Positions 22,933 to 31,202 of a DNA stretch of 40,567 nucleotides are shown here, in pieces. How positions within the stretch are numbered: the first letter of the stretch is position 1; the number at the start of each line of letters is the position of its first letter. The DNA lies in NCBI RefSeq assembly GCF_945915485.1, contig NZ_CAMEFJ010000014.1:1-40567 (forward strand), in the 5' to 3' direction. The stretch is from an uncultured Agrococcus sp. Lineage in GTDB: Bacteria > Actinomycetota > Actinomycetes > Actinomycetales > Microbacteriaceae. The translations under genes were made by a program, and so were the position numbers. Under the pieces are notes generated by a model, which was not told the origin of the DNA, ran no database searches, and worked only from the letters and a program-made list of their open reading frames with translations.

Positions 22933-23909
22933 TCGAGCTCCACGAGTTCACGCGCTTCGGCCAGCAGCGTCGCCGTCTCCTCGTCGGTGAACGGAACATC
23001 GCGAACAGCATCGACGAGGGGCCCGAGATACCTCGGCAGCACGGGCTCCAGCGCAGTCAGGGCATCCCGCAGCGTCGGCTCGAACACGAAACCGTCGCCG
23101 GGACGAGGTTCGCTCGTCACCATTCGCGCCATATAGAACGGCAACAGGCGGCCTTCCTGCCAGCGTCGCCAGTCGCGCATCCCGTGATGGTTCGGGCTCG
23201 GCCGCAGTGTCGGGTTCGCCTCGTATCCTCTGCCGGCGTTGATGGTCTTGCGTTCGAACTGCTCCCACGATCGCCACGGAACGTGCAGCACCTCGATTCC
23301 GGGGCCTCCCGGGGGCTCGCCCTTCGACAGCAGTGAGGTGAAGTGGTTGCCCTGCCGCACGTCGACGCCGGGATGCCCGACATGGATCGCATTCGGCGTC
23401 GGGTGGGCAGGAACACCGGCTGCGCGGAGTTGCCCGGCGCTGCGTTCATCGCGCCACAGCATCCTCGTGATCAGCCCGCCGCCGGTCTTCGCAACCGGCC
23501 CCACGAGGTTCACGACGGGGACGGTGGTCGCGACGATCTCCTTCGGCCACGATCGGATGACGTCACTCACGAATGCATCCGGTGTGCGCGAGACGACGAA
23601 CTCGTCGGCGTCGGAGTTGACGACCCAATCGGCCCCGAACTCGACGCGCGCGAGGCGTGCCATCCGCGTAACGACCTGGGTCTGCTGTTTACGATGCTCC
23701 GGGTCGTGATAGACGGTCACGGGAGCGACGCGCGCATACTCGTCCAGGATCTCGCGGGTTCCATCGCGTGAGGCATTGTCGGTCACGAGGATGCGATCGA
23801 ATCCCTCCGCAAGGTGGTGCTCGATCGCCGCCGCGATGACATCGGCTTCGTCGCGCACCATCATCGTCATGACGACGCGGCGCTGAGCGGGTTCGTTCAC
23901 GGCACCCAT
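22929..23909 (-). CDS. Glycosyltransferase family 2 protein (PF13704-like)
   Basis: 326 aa soluble GT-A enzyme. The N-terminal VVMTMMVRDEADVIAAAIEH, HLAEGFDRILVTDNASRDGT and the metal site ADWVVNSDADEFVV are typical of the 'Glyco_tranf_2_4' type often found in exopolysaccharide loci. The C-terminal half is helical and ends ETATLLAEARELVELD. No membrane segment. Donor and acceptor cannot be read. It is last of a minus-strand run (acyltransferase, Wzm, Wzt, secreted repeat protein, this gene), 30 bp after its upstream neighbour, so it is probably in the same operon. ATG 23909 or GTG 23900 could start it; GAGA is the only ribosome-site hint. Confidence 0.85.
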   Translation of the reverse strand: MGAVNEPAQRRVVMTMMVRDEADVIAAAIEHHLAEGFDRILVTDNASRDGTREILDEYARVAPVTVYHDPEHRKQQTQVVTRMARLARVEFGADWVVNSDADEFVVSRTPDAFVSDVIRSWPKEIVATTVPVVNLVGPVAKTGGGLITRMLWRDERSAGQLRAAGVPAHPTPNAIHVGHPGVDVRQGNHFTSLLSKGEPPGGPGIEVLHVPWRSWEQFERKTINAGRGYEANPTLRPSPNHHGMRDWRRWQEGRLLPFYMARMVTSEPRPGDGFVFEPTLRDALTALEPVLPRYLGPLVDAVRDVPFTDEETATLLAEARELVELD

Positions 23910-23939
23910 TCTCGCAAAGGTGGCTCGCCCGGGTTCACA

Positions 23940-26843
23940 CTAGGGAGCCGGCGGCACCTCCATCAGCACGAAGTCGTCGAGCTCGAGATTCATCCATACC
24001 GGCATCACTCGCATGTACGCGTCCGGCATCGTGACGCGCTCGAGATTCTGAAGCCCGGCATCCTCGAGGGTTCCCTCGGTTGCAGCACGCAGTGCACCAT
24101 CCTCCAGGACCCAGAGGCGACCGCTCATGTCGGTCATGACCTGCGTCGCCTGCACATCGGAGACGGTCAGGAGACCGCACAGGTCCGCGGGCAGCTCCAC
24201 CGGGTTCATCGCGAGGTGCTCGAGGGCGCCCTCTGCAACGGGGTGCACCTGTTGACTCGAGGCGAAGAACACCTCGTCACTGCAGGTGACGAGCCAGCTG
24301 TCGAGTGTCGTGTCGTGCGTGCCGACATCGTCGAGATCGCTGTCGCTCAGCGCTACCGGGGTCTGCTGCAGGCCGAGCGAGACGAGGATCGCCTCGTCTG
24401 CGACGGGTACGAGCCCCGCGTCGGCCGAGAAGATGTACCGGTCGTCGCTGTCGCCGATGACGACCTGCCCGCTCTCGAGGACTCCGTAGGAGGGGATGAT
24501 GTACGACTCCCCGACGGGGAACGAGTCGAGCAGCCCGGAGGGCAGCACGAGCCGGTACTTCGTCGGGAGATCGCCGTTCTGGAGCGTCGCGAGCTCGACC
24601 GGGCGCTTCTCACCGTGCTCCATGAACCAGAACTTGCCGTCGCCGTCCGTCACGAGCTGCGAGGCCCGGTGGTCGGAGAAAGCGAGCGCTTCGCACAGGT
24701 CTGCGGGAAGCTCGGTGAACGACATATCGAAGTGCTCACGCGTCTCGTTCGACTCGAACGAGAAGAGCTCGCCCCCCGAGGCCACGTACTGCGTCGAACC
24801 GCAGACGAAGCCCCAGCCCGAGATCTCGTTCGAGGACAACCCCAGGGATGCGATCTCGCTCGCGGACATCCGCGTCGCGGCCGTGTCGATACCGAGCGCT
24901 TCGAGGTACACGGAGTCGGCGACCGGGAGCAGCCCCTGCTGGGCGGAGTACACGTACTGCTCTCCGCTCGCGGCATCCTGTATGACATCGCCCACCGTCG
25001 CTTCAGCAGCTGGGGTATCGGGGGCCGTGTGATCGCTTCCCTGCGTCAGCGAGTTGATATACCGTGGCGGCAGCGTGACCCGGAACTTGTCGTCCAGGTC
25101 TGCCGCTTCGAGGGAAGCCTGCGTCGCAGCGCGCTTCTCGCCGTTCTCGATAACCCAGAGGTCATCGCTCAGGTCGCTCGCGACCTGCGAGACTTCGTTC
25201 TCGGAGAACGTGAGCGTCTCGCACAGGTCTGCCGGCAGTTGCGTGGGAGTCATCCCGTAGTGGCTCTGCACGGCCGCCGATTCGAAGGGTTGCAGCACAC
25301 GAGAGGATGCGAAATAGCTCTGGCCGTTGCACTGGATGGCCCAGGAGTCGAGCGTCTGGGAGGCGAGGCCGTGGGCCGCTATCACGGAGCTTCCCACGTT
25401 GCGAATATCGCCGGCTCTGCCCATCGACACGAGGAAGGCGCGATCGGTGACCTCGATCATGCCGGCATCCTCCGAGTAGATGAAGTAATCGCCGTTGTCC
25501 GTGTCGCGCAGGACGTCGCCGGTCGTCGCGTCGACTCCGGTGAACGCGTCCCCCGTCGGCATCGTCTCCGCGAAGAGCCTCGGCAGCGTGATGCGGTACT
25601 TGTCGTCGAGCCCGACGGCTTCGAGCGCCCCTTCCGTGGCGGCACGCTTCACGCCGTTCTCGATGAGCCACAGTCCGCCGGCTTCATCGATGGCAACCTG
25701 CGAAACCTTGTCCTTCGCCTTCGGCAGCACACCGCAGAGGTCAGCGGGCAGTGCCGTGAACGGCACACCGTAGTGGTCACGCGTTGCAGCCGATTCGAAG
25801 TGCTGCAGAAGACCCGAGGACGCGAGGTAATTGGCATTGCCGCAGCGCAGCCCCCAGCCTCTCACCTGCGTGGACGAAAGGCCGTACTCGTAGATCTGAG
25901 TGGGAGCCATCTGCCGTACGTTGTGGTGCAGCCCCATCGACACGAGCTGCGGGCGCTCGGGAATGCGCACGAGTCCGTCGCTCTCCGAAAACACGAAGTA
26001 GTGGCCCGTCGACGTGCTCTGGACGACATCGCCCGTGCCGAGCGAGCTACCGGTCGGGTCGCCGAACCAGTCGGTGTACATGCGCCAGAAGTTCCGGTTG
26101 CCGTACGACGAGCAGGTATCGCCCGTGCCGTAGAGATTGTTCATCGCGGCCTGATTGGGCTGGTAGGGCGTGTAGTTGTACAGACCCGCGGTCGCGTAGT
26201 TCTGGATGAACACCTGCGAAGAGCCGCAGGAGGAGCTCGGATTGTAGAGCACGGAGTTCCAGGCGTTCGGCTGGTGCCTGAACTGCGTCGGGTGCTCCTT
26301 GTAGTACTGGTAGGCGCGCGCCCCGTAATACATCTGCGTGAAGAAGCCGCCGAAGCCTGCGTCGCAGGGCGCTGTATCGGGGCATCCGTACCCGGTTGCC
26401 GACTCGAAGCGCCACGGAGCCGGATTCTGCAGCGATACGAGACTCTGCTCCTTCTCGATCAGCACGATCAACGCTTCCTGGCTGATGTTGCACGCCTCCC
26501 CGACCCGCTGAATGATGCTTGCCGCACTCTCGTTGTCGCGACCCTCCAGTCGGTCGCAGTACAGCGAGGCCGCCATCGTCGGCGTCGGCTCCGTGTAGTT
26601 CAGGATGCACGTCTGCCCCGTCTTACAGCCGGGGTTCTTCGACTCGAGGAACGACTGGACCTGCGACGCGCTGGTCATCGCGCTGCCGTTGTAGAAATTC
26701 TCGTCGGAGATGATGTAGCCGGCGTCGAAGTCGCTCGCGTCGGCGGCATCGGCGTCGCGATCGAGGTACGGAATCGCGACCAGCACCGCCGCTATCAGCA
26801 CGGTGACAAGAGCGAGGGACCAAAGGCGGAGGGACTTAGCCAT
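23940..26843 (-). CDS. Secreted 'hemagglutinin-like' protein: N-terminal globular domain plus four long repeats
   Basis: 967 aa. Signal peptide or anchor at residues 5-25 (LRLWSLALVTVLIAAVLVAI). Domain 1 (about 37-262) has NFYNGSAMTSASQVQSFLES, ALIVLIEKEQSLV, YGCPDTAPCDAGFGGFFTQM, NPSSSCGSSQVFIQNYATAG and SSYGNRNFWRMYTDWFG; this pattern is common in secreted actinobacterial proteins loosely called hemagglutinins. Domain 2 is four repeats of about 170-176 aa (roughly 271-441, 442-617, 618-793, 794-967), each with one LPADLC (365, 536, 712, 884), an ENGxKRAAT-like motif and a YFxxSxxxGL-like motif. Cys residues recur once or twice per repeat. GAAGG lies 9 nt ahead of the ATG. It follows wzt by 96 bp, so a link to the exported polysaccharide is likely. 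Function unknown. Confidence 0.82.
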   Translation of the reverse strand: MAKSLRLWSLALVTVLIAAVLVAIPYLDRDADAADASDFDAGYIISDENFYNGSAMTSASQVQSFLESKNPGCKTGQTCILNYTEPTPTMAASLYCDRLEGRDNESAASIIQRVGEACNISQEALIVLIEKEQSLVSLQNPAPWRFESATGYGCPDTAPCDAGFGGFFTQMYYGARAYQYYKEHPTQFRHQPNAWNSVLYNPSSSCGSSQVFIQNYATAGLYNYTPYQPNQAAMNNLYGTGDTCSSYGNRNFWRMYTDWFGDPTGSSLGTGDVVQSTSTGHYFVFSESDGLVRIPERPQLVSMGLHHNVRQMAPTQIYEYGLSSTQVRGWGLRCGNANYLASSGLLQHFESAATRDHYGVPFTALPADLCGVLPKAKDKVSQVAIDEAGGLWLIENGVKRAATEGALEAVGLDDKYRITLPRLFAETMPTGDAFTGVDATTGDVLRDTDNGDYFIYSEDAGMIEVTDRAFLVSMGRAGDIRNVGSSVIAAHGLASQTLDSWAIQCNGQSYFASSRVLQPFESAAVQSHYGMTPTQLPADLCETLTFSENEVSQVASDLSDDLWVIENGEKRAATQASLEAADLDDKFRVTLPPRYINSLTQGSDHTAPDTPAAEATVGDVIQDAASGEQYVYSAQQGLLPVADSVYLEALGIDTAATRMSASEIASLGLSSNEISGWGFVCGSTQYVASGGELFSFESNETREHFDMSFTELPADLCEALAFSDHRASQLVTDGDGKFWFMEHGEKRPVELATLQNGDLPTKYRLVLPSGLLDSFPVGESYIIPSYGVLESGQVVIGDSDDRYIFSADAGLVPVADEAILVSLGLQQTPVALSDSDLDDVGTHDTTLDSWLVTCSDEVFFASSQQVHPVAEGALEHLAMNPVELPADLCGLLTVSDVQATQVMTDMSGRLWVLEDGALRAATEGTLEDAGLQNLERVTMPDAYMRVMPVWMNLELDDFVLMEVPPAP

Positions 26844-26939
26844 GGGGTTTAACCTTCAACTGGAGCTTCAGGACTCATCCAGCTTAGGTGACACGCCGCC
26901 GAAATACCAGCGTACGTCAAATTTTCAGGTAATGAGCAA

Positions 26940-28133
26940 CTACTGCTGCATCTCGAACGTCCACGGCACCTGCACGAGGCTGCGGTCGGTCCAGAACTCA
27001 TTCCTGTCGACTCGAAGAGCGCCGAGCCGGGTCACATTCGCCTGCGGCTCCTGCGCGCCTTCCGCACGAATGTCGGCGTTGAACCAGTACATCCCCTCCG
27101 TCAACGGCAGTCGCTCCGCGACGACGTCGATGACGTGCTCACCCGCTGCAACGGCATCCGGGATCCATCCCCTGTCGGCACCGTTCACACGGAAGACCGT
27201 CTGTTTGCGCTCGTTCGCCATCGACAGCGTGAAGACGGGGCGTTCGAGACGCTCGTGCGCCGTGAACCGCAAGCGGATGCGCACCGGCTCCTCGGGGCTC
27301 ACGATGTCGACGGACTCGTCCAGCGAGTTCAGCACCTCGACGCTCTCGAGAGTCACGCCACCCAGCCCGACCGCGCGAGGCGACGCCGTGTGCGGCTGCT
27401 TTGCGGAAGCGAAGCTGGCCTGGAATTCGGGGATGATGTCCTCTGCTTCACCCACACTCATGAGTTTGCCGTGGTCGAGCCATGCGACCTGGTCGCAGAA
27501 CGTCTTCATGAGCCCGACGGAGTGGCTGACGAGCATGATCGTCGTGCCCGACTCCTTGAGGTCGTGGAACTTCTGCCGCGACTTGGCCTGGAAGTCCGCA
27601 TCGCCGACCGAGAAGATCTCGTCCACGACGAGGATGTCGGGCCTGGTGTGAATCGCAACCGAGAATCCGAGCCTGACGTACATGCCGCTCGAGTAGTTCT
27701 TGACGGCGTTGTCGATGAACCGTTCGACCCCCGAGAACTCGACGATCTCGTCGAACTTCGCATCGACTTCGCGCTTCGACATACCGATGATCGCGGCGTT
27801 CAGATAGATGTTCTCGCGACCGCTGAGCTCCGGGTGGAACCCTGACCCGACCTCCAGCATGGCCGCGAGCCTGCCGTCCGTCACGATGCTGCCCCTGTTC
27901 GGCTCGAGGATGCCCGCGACGCACTTCAGCAGCGTCGACTTCCCGGAGCCGTTACGCCCCATGAGCCCGAAGGTCGTGCCTTTCTCGACCTCGAACGAGA
28001 CGTCGTCGACAGCTTGGAAATCCTCGTAGGCAGCCCTCCTGCCCTGCAGGATGGTGCCCTTGAGCGACTGATTGCGGTCGTGATAGATCCTGAACGTTTT
28101 CGTGACGTCCTCGACCCTGATGGCGCTTGGCAC
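26940..28133 (-). CDS. wzt: Polysaccharide ABC exporter ATPase with C-terminal Wzt-type domain
   Basis: 397 aa from GTG 28133, which overlaps the last base of the wzm stop (TAGTG). The ATPase domain (about 1-245) has Walker A GRNGSGKSTLL, the Q-loop region, the signature YSSGMYVRLGFSVAI (a WzT/TagH-type signature), Walker B ILVVDEIFSVGD and the switch His in MLVSHSVGLM. The C-terminal part (about 280-397) is a beta-rich domain starting GVTLESVEVLNSLDESVDIV, like the Wzt domain that recognises the modified end of the glycan chain. It works with Wzm to export finished lipid-linked polysaccharide. A much longer open frame continuing upstream overlaps wzm in a wrong frame and is not used. Confidence 0.92.
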   Translation of the reverse strand: MPSAIRVEDVTKTFRIYHDRNQSLKGTILQGRRAAYEDFQAVDDVSFEVEKGTTFGLMGRNGSGKSTLLKCVAGILEPNRGSIVTDGRLAAMLEVGSGFHPELSGRENIYLNAAIIGMSKREVDAKFDEIVEFSGVERFIDNAVKNYSSGMYVRLGFSVAIHTRPDILVVDEIFSVGDADFQAKSRQKFHDLKESGTTIMLVSHSVGLMKTFCDQVAWLDHGKLMSVGEAEDIIPEFQASFASAKQPHTASPRAVGLGGVTLESVEVLNSLDESVDIVSPEEPVRIRLRFTAHERLERPVFTLSMANERKQTVFRVNGADRGWIPDAVAAGEHVIDVVAERLPLTEGMYWFNADIRAEGAQEPQANVTRLGALRVDRNEFWTDRSLVQVPWTFEMQQ

Positions 28134-28993
28134 TAGAGCTCCTCGACGATTCGGGCCTGGTGGCGATTGTAGACGAGCACCGCGAGCGCCGTCAGGACGA
28201 CTCCCCAGCCGGCGATGATCAGGATCGACGAGAGTTCGGGCCACGCGAAGTCGTAGAGCACGCGACGGAAGGCGGTGAGGATCTCGAACGCGGGATTGAG
28301 CTTGAAGAGCGTCACGAGCGGAATCTCCGTCCCGAAGAACGTCCAGCCCCGCTCGACGAGTTCCTCCTGCGCGCTCTGCACGATGCCGAGCGGGAACATG
28401 ACGCCGGAGCCGTAGAACCACACGCGCGTCAGGATGCCCCAGAAGTGCTCGATGTCGCGGAAGTACACGGTCGAGACCGCCAGCAGCAGCCCGAGCCCGA
28501 ATGCGAACAGGGCCGTCAGCAGCACGAGCGGCACGAGCATGATCAGCCGCAGGATGACCTCCCAGCCGCCGAAGAGCCCGCAGATCACGGCGAGCACGAG
28601 CAGCTCGGTCAGGAACGTGTACGTGCGTGAGAGTACGCGAGACATGGGCAGCGTCCACCTGGGCAGATAGACCTTCTTCAGCAATCCGCTGAAGGAGATG
28701 TACGAGGTCATGCAGTCGTTGATCGTGCCGCTGAGGTAACTCCAGACGATGATGCCGACCGCGAGCCACAGTCCGTAGATTTCCATGCCGGAATTGATAC
28801 CGGGGGCGGGAGTCGCCCTGAACAGCAGTCCGAAGACCACCCAGTAGATTGCGATCTGCGCGAGCGGGTTGATGAGCGACCACGTGCGACCGAGGAAGGT
28901 GCGCTTGTACTGGCCCTTGACGTCGCGGCTCGCGAGCGCCTGCAGCAGCTGCCAGGTGTTATCGCGGGTTCGCGTTCTCTTGACCGTCGCCAT
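28133..28993 (-). CDS. wzm: Polysaccharide ABC exporter permease (ABC-2 type)
   Basis: 286 aa membrane subunit. An N-terminal amphipathic stretch (LLQALASRDVKGQYKRTFLG, with WSLINPLAQIAIYWVVFGLL) precedes six TM segments; the family mark RDIEHFWGILTRVWFYGSGVMFPLGIV is present, and a tail near LNPAFEILTAFRRVLYDF follows. This is the Wzm/TagG type that exports O-antigen, teichoic acid or other glycans. GGAGAGCC gives a good ribosome site before ATG 28993. It overlaps wzt by one base, so expression is coupled. The upstream acyltransferase ends 49 bp away. Confidence 0.93.
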   Translation of the reverse strand: MATVKRTRTRDNTWQLLQALASRDVKGQYKRTFLGRTWSLINPLAQIAIYWVVFGLLFRATPAPGINSGMEIYGLWLAVGIIVWSYLSGTINDCMTSYISFSGLLKKVYLPRWTLPMSRVLSRTYTFLTELLVLAVICGLFGGWEVILRLIMLVPLVLLTALFAFGLGLLLAVSTVYFRDIEHFWGILTRVWFYGSGVMFPLGIVQSAQEELVERGWTFFGTEIPLVTLFKLNPAFEILTAFRRVLYDFAWPELSSILIIAGWGVVLTALAVLVYNRHQARIVEEL

Positions 28994-29042
28994 GGCTCTC
29001 CATCACTCGTGATGCCCGCGCGGCACGGCAACTGCGCAGGCA

Positions 29043-31094
29043 TCAGCCATTATCAGACAAGATCTCGTCGAGCCGTTGTTCAACGTACGGTCTCATCGAC
29101 TCCACGTAGGTGTTCGTCAGATGCCCCACTGTATCGCGGTAGACGACGATGCCTCCGATGACAGCGGGGCAGCCGTCCTGCGTGCAGAACAGATCGTGCG
29201 TTTCCAGCAGGTGGGCTCCCGACTCCTCGGCGGCCTCCGGTAACCGGTCGGTGGGATCCATGGCCTCCTCGACCGTCATGGCGCAATCGTCGACCGTCGG
29301 GTCGAACGTAACGCGACTGATGCAGGCGAGTGATTCGTCCGTGAAGTTCGGGGCGTCTTCGATGACGACGACCTCCGAACCGTTGTCGATGACCGGCTGC
29401 CAGGCCTCGACGTAGCCTTCGACGGGGTTGTCCCACCCGAACACCGCCCACCTGGCGGCCGAGGTGATCACGATGTCGTAGGGCTCGTCGGGGTCGGCGA
29501 CATCGCGCTCTACGACGTCGTGCAAGTCTTCGCACAGTTCGTAGTCGTCCATCGCGGTCGTCCACTGGCAACCGTTGCCGAGGTAGTAGTCGATGTGCCA
29601 GCCGCGGTCGTCGGCGATGCGATTCAGCATCGTCACGTACATTGCCATGTGGCTGTCGCCGATGATCGCGACCCGCACGTCCTTGTCCGTCTCCTTGGGC
29701 CCCGAGCAGTCGGGCCAGTCCTGGCCGGCTTCACGCCAGCAACGGAACTGGCCGTGGATGTCGTCGGCAGCGTGGTCGACGGCCGGCACGACCTCGCCGT
29801 GGAGGTCCTCCACATTGCAATCGTTCATGATGGCCCTCGCGCCGTAGCACGTCGGCGGCGCGACCGCCTCGGGCTCGGCATCCGCAACGGGCTGCGTCAG
29901 CTGGAACACCGACAGTGCGCTGAACAGCAGCGACGCCGCCGCGACGGACGAAACGACGACCTTTCGGCGTTTGGTCCAGGACCATTTCTTCGACAGCCAC
30001 GGCGACTTCCGCGCCGGGTCCTCGATGTACTTGAACGACAGCGCAGACAGCACGAGCGTCAACGTCAGCGTCACGAGCCAGTAGAGCACCGTCGCGTCCG
30101 CGAGGAAGGCGAGCGAGAGAATCACGACCGGGAAGTGCCAGAGGTACAGCGAGTAGCTGATGTCGCCGATGTACTTGCTGACGGGGTTCGTCAACGGGAA
30201 GACGGCGCGATCGTAGGCGGCGTCCCGGTCGGCTCCCGCGAACAGCACGACGGCTGTCGAGACGACCGGCAGCAGGCCCCACGGATACGGGAATCCGTCG
30301 GCGGGATCGATGACGAGCCAGCTCGCGACGATGCCGACGGTGCCCGCGTACGCGAGCACGATTCCGACACTTCTCGGAGGCCGCCACGGTACGTAGTGCA
30401 GGGCGACGGCGAGCATGGCGCCGAGCCCGAGCTCCCAGGCACGCGACAGGGTCGAGAAGTAGGCGACCGTCGGGTTCGTCTCGGTCTCGTAGGCCGCCCA
30501 CACCAGCGACGCGATCGACAGCGCGGTGATCGTGCCGAACAGCAGCAGCCCGCGCACTTTCGCCGACCCGCCGAAGCGGATGCCGAGCCACAGCACCGCG
30601 ATGATCAACAGCGGCCAGACGACGTAGAACTGCTCCTCGACGGAAAGCGACCAGTAGTGCTGCATCGACGACGGCGGCTGCCCTGTCGCGAAGTAGTCGG
30701 TGCCGGTGGCTGCGAACCGCCAGTTCGCGACGAAGATCGCGGCGAAGATGCCGTCGAACGCAGTGTCGATCGCACGGATTCTCGGCAGCACGAACGCGGC
30801 GATCGTGACGGTCACGAGCAGCACGGCGAGCGCTGCCGGCATGAGCCGTTTCAGACGTCGCCGATAGAAGTCGGTCATCGAAATGCGGCCGTTACGATCG
30901 AATTCTCGCAGCAGCAGCCCCGTGATCAGAAAACCGGAGATGACGAAGAAGACATCGACGCCGACGAAGCCGCCGACCGGCCAGTGGAAGACGTGATTGA
31001 CCACGACGCTCAGCACCGCCAGCATCCTCAGACCCTGAATGTCCAGTCGCTGATGCTGCTGCCGTCGATCCGGCATCGCGTGCCCGCTCATCAT
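29043..31094 (-). CDS. Acyltransferase (AT3/OafA family) with C-terminal SGNH domain
   Basis: 683 aa. The N-terminal AT3 membrane domain (about 15-390) holds some ten TM helices and the motifs RLDIQGLRMLAVLSVVVNHV, GGFVGVDVFFVISGFLIT, FYRRRLKRLMPA and HYWSLSVEEQFYVVWPLL. The extracytoplasmic C-terminal domain (about 420-683) is SGNH-like: the GDSH of VAIIGDSHMAMYV and, near the end, VVYRDTVGHLTNTY with the Asp/His pair. Such enzymes O-acetylate surface polysaccharides, moving the acyl group outward across the membrane. In this locus it probably modifies the polymer exported by Wzm/Wzt. Start at ATG 31094, 31091 or 31076; GGGG lies right before the first, so the exact start is open. Confidence 0.9.
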   Translation of the reverse strand: MMSGHAMPDRRQQHQRLDIQGLRMLAVLSVVVNHVFHWPVGGFVGVDVFFVISGFLITGLLLREFDRNGRISMTDFYRRRLKRLMPAALAVLLVTVTIAAFVLPRIRAIDTAFDGIFAAIFVANWRFAATGTDYFATGQPPSSMQHYWSLSVEEQFYVVWPLLIIAVLWLGIRFGGSAKVRGLLLFGTITALSIASLVWAAYETETNPTVAYFSTLSRAWELGLGAMLAVALHYVPWRPPRSVGIVLAYAGTVGIVASWLVIDPADGFPYPWGLLPVVSTAVVLFAGADRDAAYDRAVFPLTNPVSKYIGDISYSLYLWHFPVVILSLAFLADATVLYWLVTLTLTLVLSALSFKYIEDPARKSPWLSKKWSWTKRRKVVVSSVAAASLLFSALSVFQLTQPVADAEPEAVAPPTCYGARAIMNDCNVEDLHGEVVPAVDHAADDIHGQFRCWREAGQDWPDCSGPKETDKDVRVAIIGDSHMAMYVTMLNRIADDRGWHIDYYLGNGCQWTTAMDDYELCEDLHDVVERDVADPDEPYDIVITSAARWAVFGWDNPVEGYVEAWQPVIDNGSEVVVIEDAPNFTDESLACISRVTFDPTVDDCAMTVEEAMDPTDRLPEAAEESGAHLLETHDLFCTQDGCPAVIGGIVVYRDTVGHLTNTYVESMRPYVEQRLDEILSDNG

Positions 31095-31189
31095 CCCCTA
31101 GCGTCAGTGGTCGCAAAACGAGTCGAGTGTATTCGACCGTCCTTCGAACTTACCTTTCGGCGAGACCGCGTGCACTCGAGGCCCCGGAA

Positions 31190-31195
31190 TAGACT
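31190..31195 (+). promoter_or_regulatory. Predicted -10 box of the pyruvyltransferase-like gene (leaderless start)
   Basis: TAGACT ends 7 nt before the GTG at 31203, with no Shine-Dalgarno sequence in between. A leaderless start would explain the lack of a ribosome site. No convincing -35 is seen. Confidence 0.35.
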
Positions 31196-31202
31196 GGGCC
31201 TC

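Noticed and set aside
23814-26852. Open frame of about 1000 codons on the plus strand opposite the secreted repeat protein
   Set aside because: It mirrors the codon bias of the minus-strand gene, is rich in Arg, His and Val with no recognisable motif or signal, and the other strand has a clear signal peptide and repeats.
29520-31202. Upstream extension of the pyruvyltransferase-like frame (over 550 codons), antisense to the acyltransferase gene
   Set aside because: The acyltransferase motifs on the opposite strand are unmistakable; the extension has composition typical of a shadow frame and family similarity begins only after about 31203.
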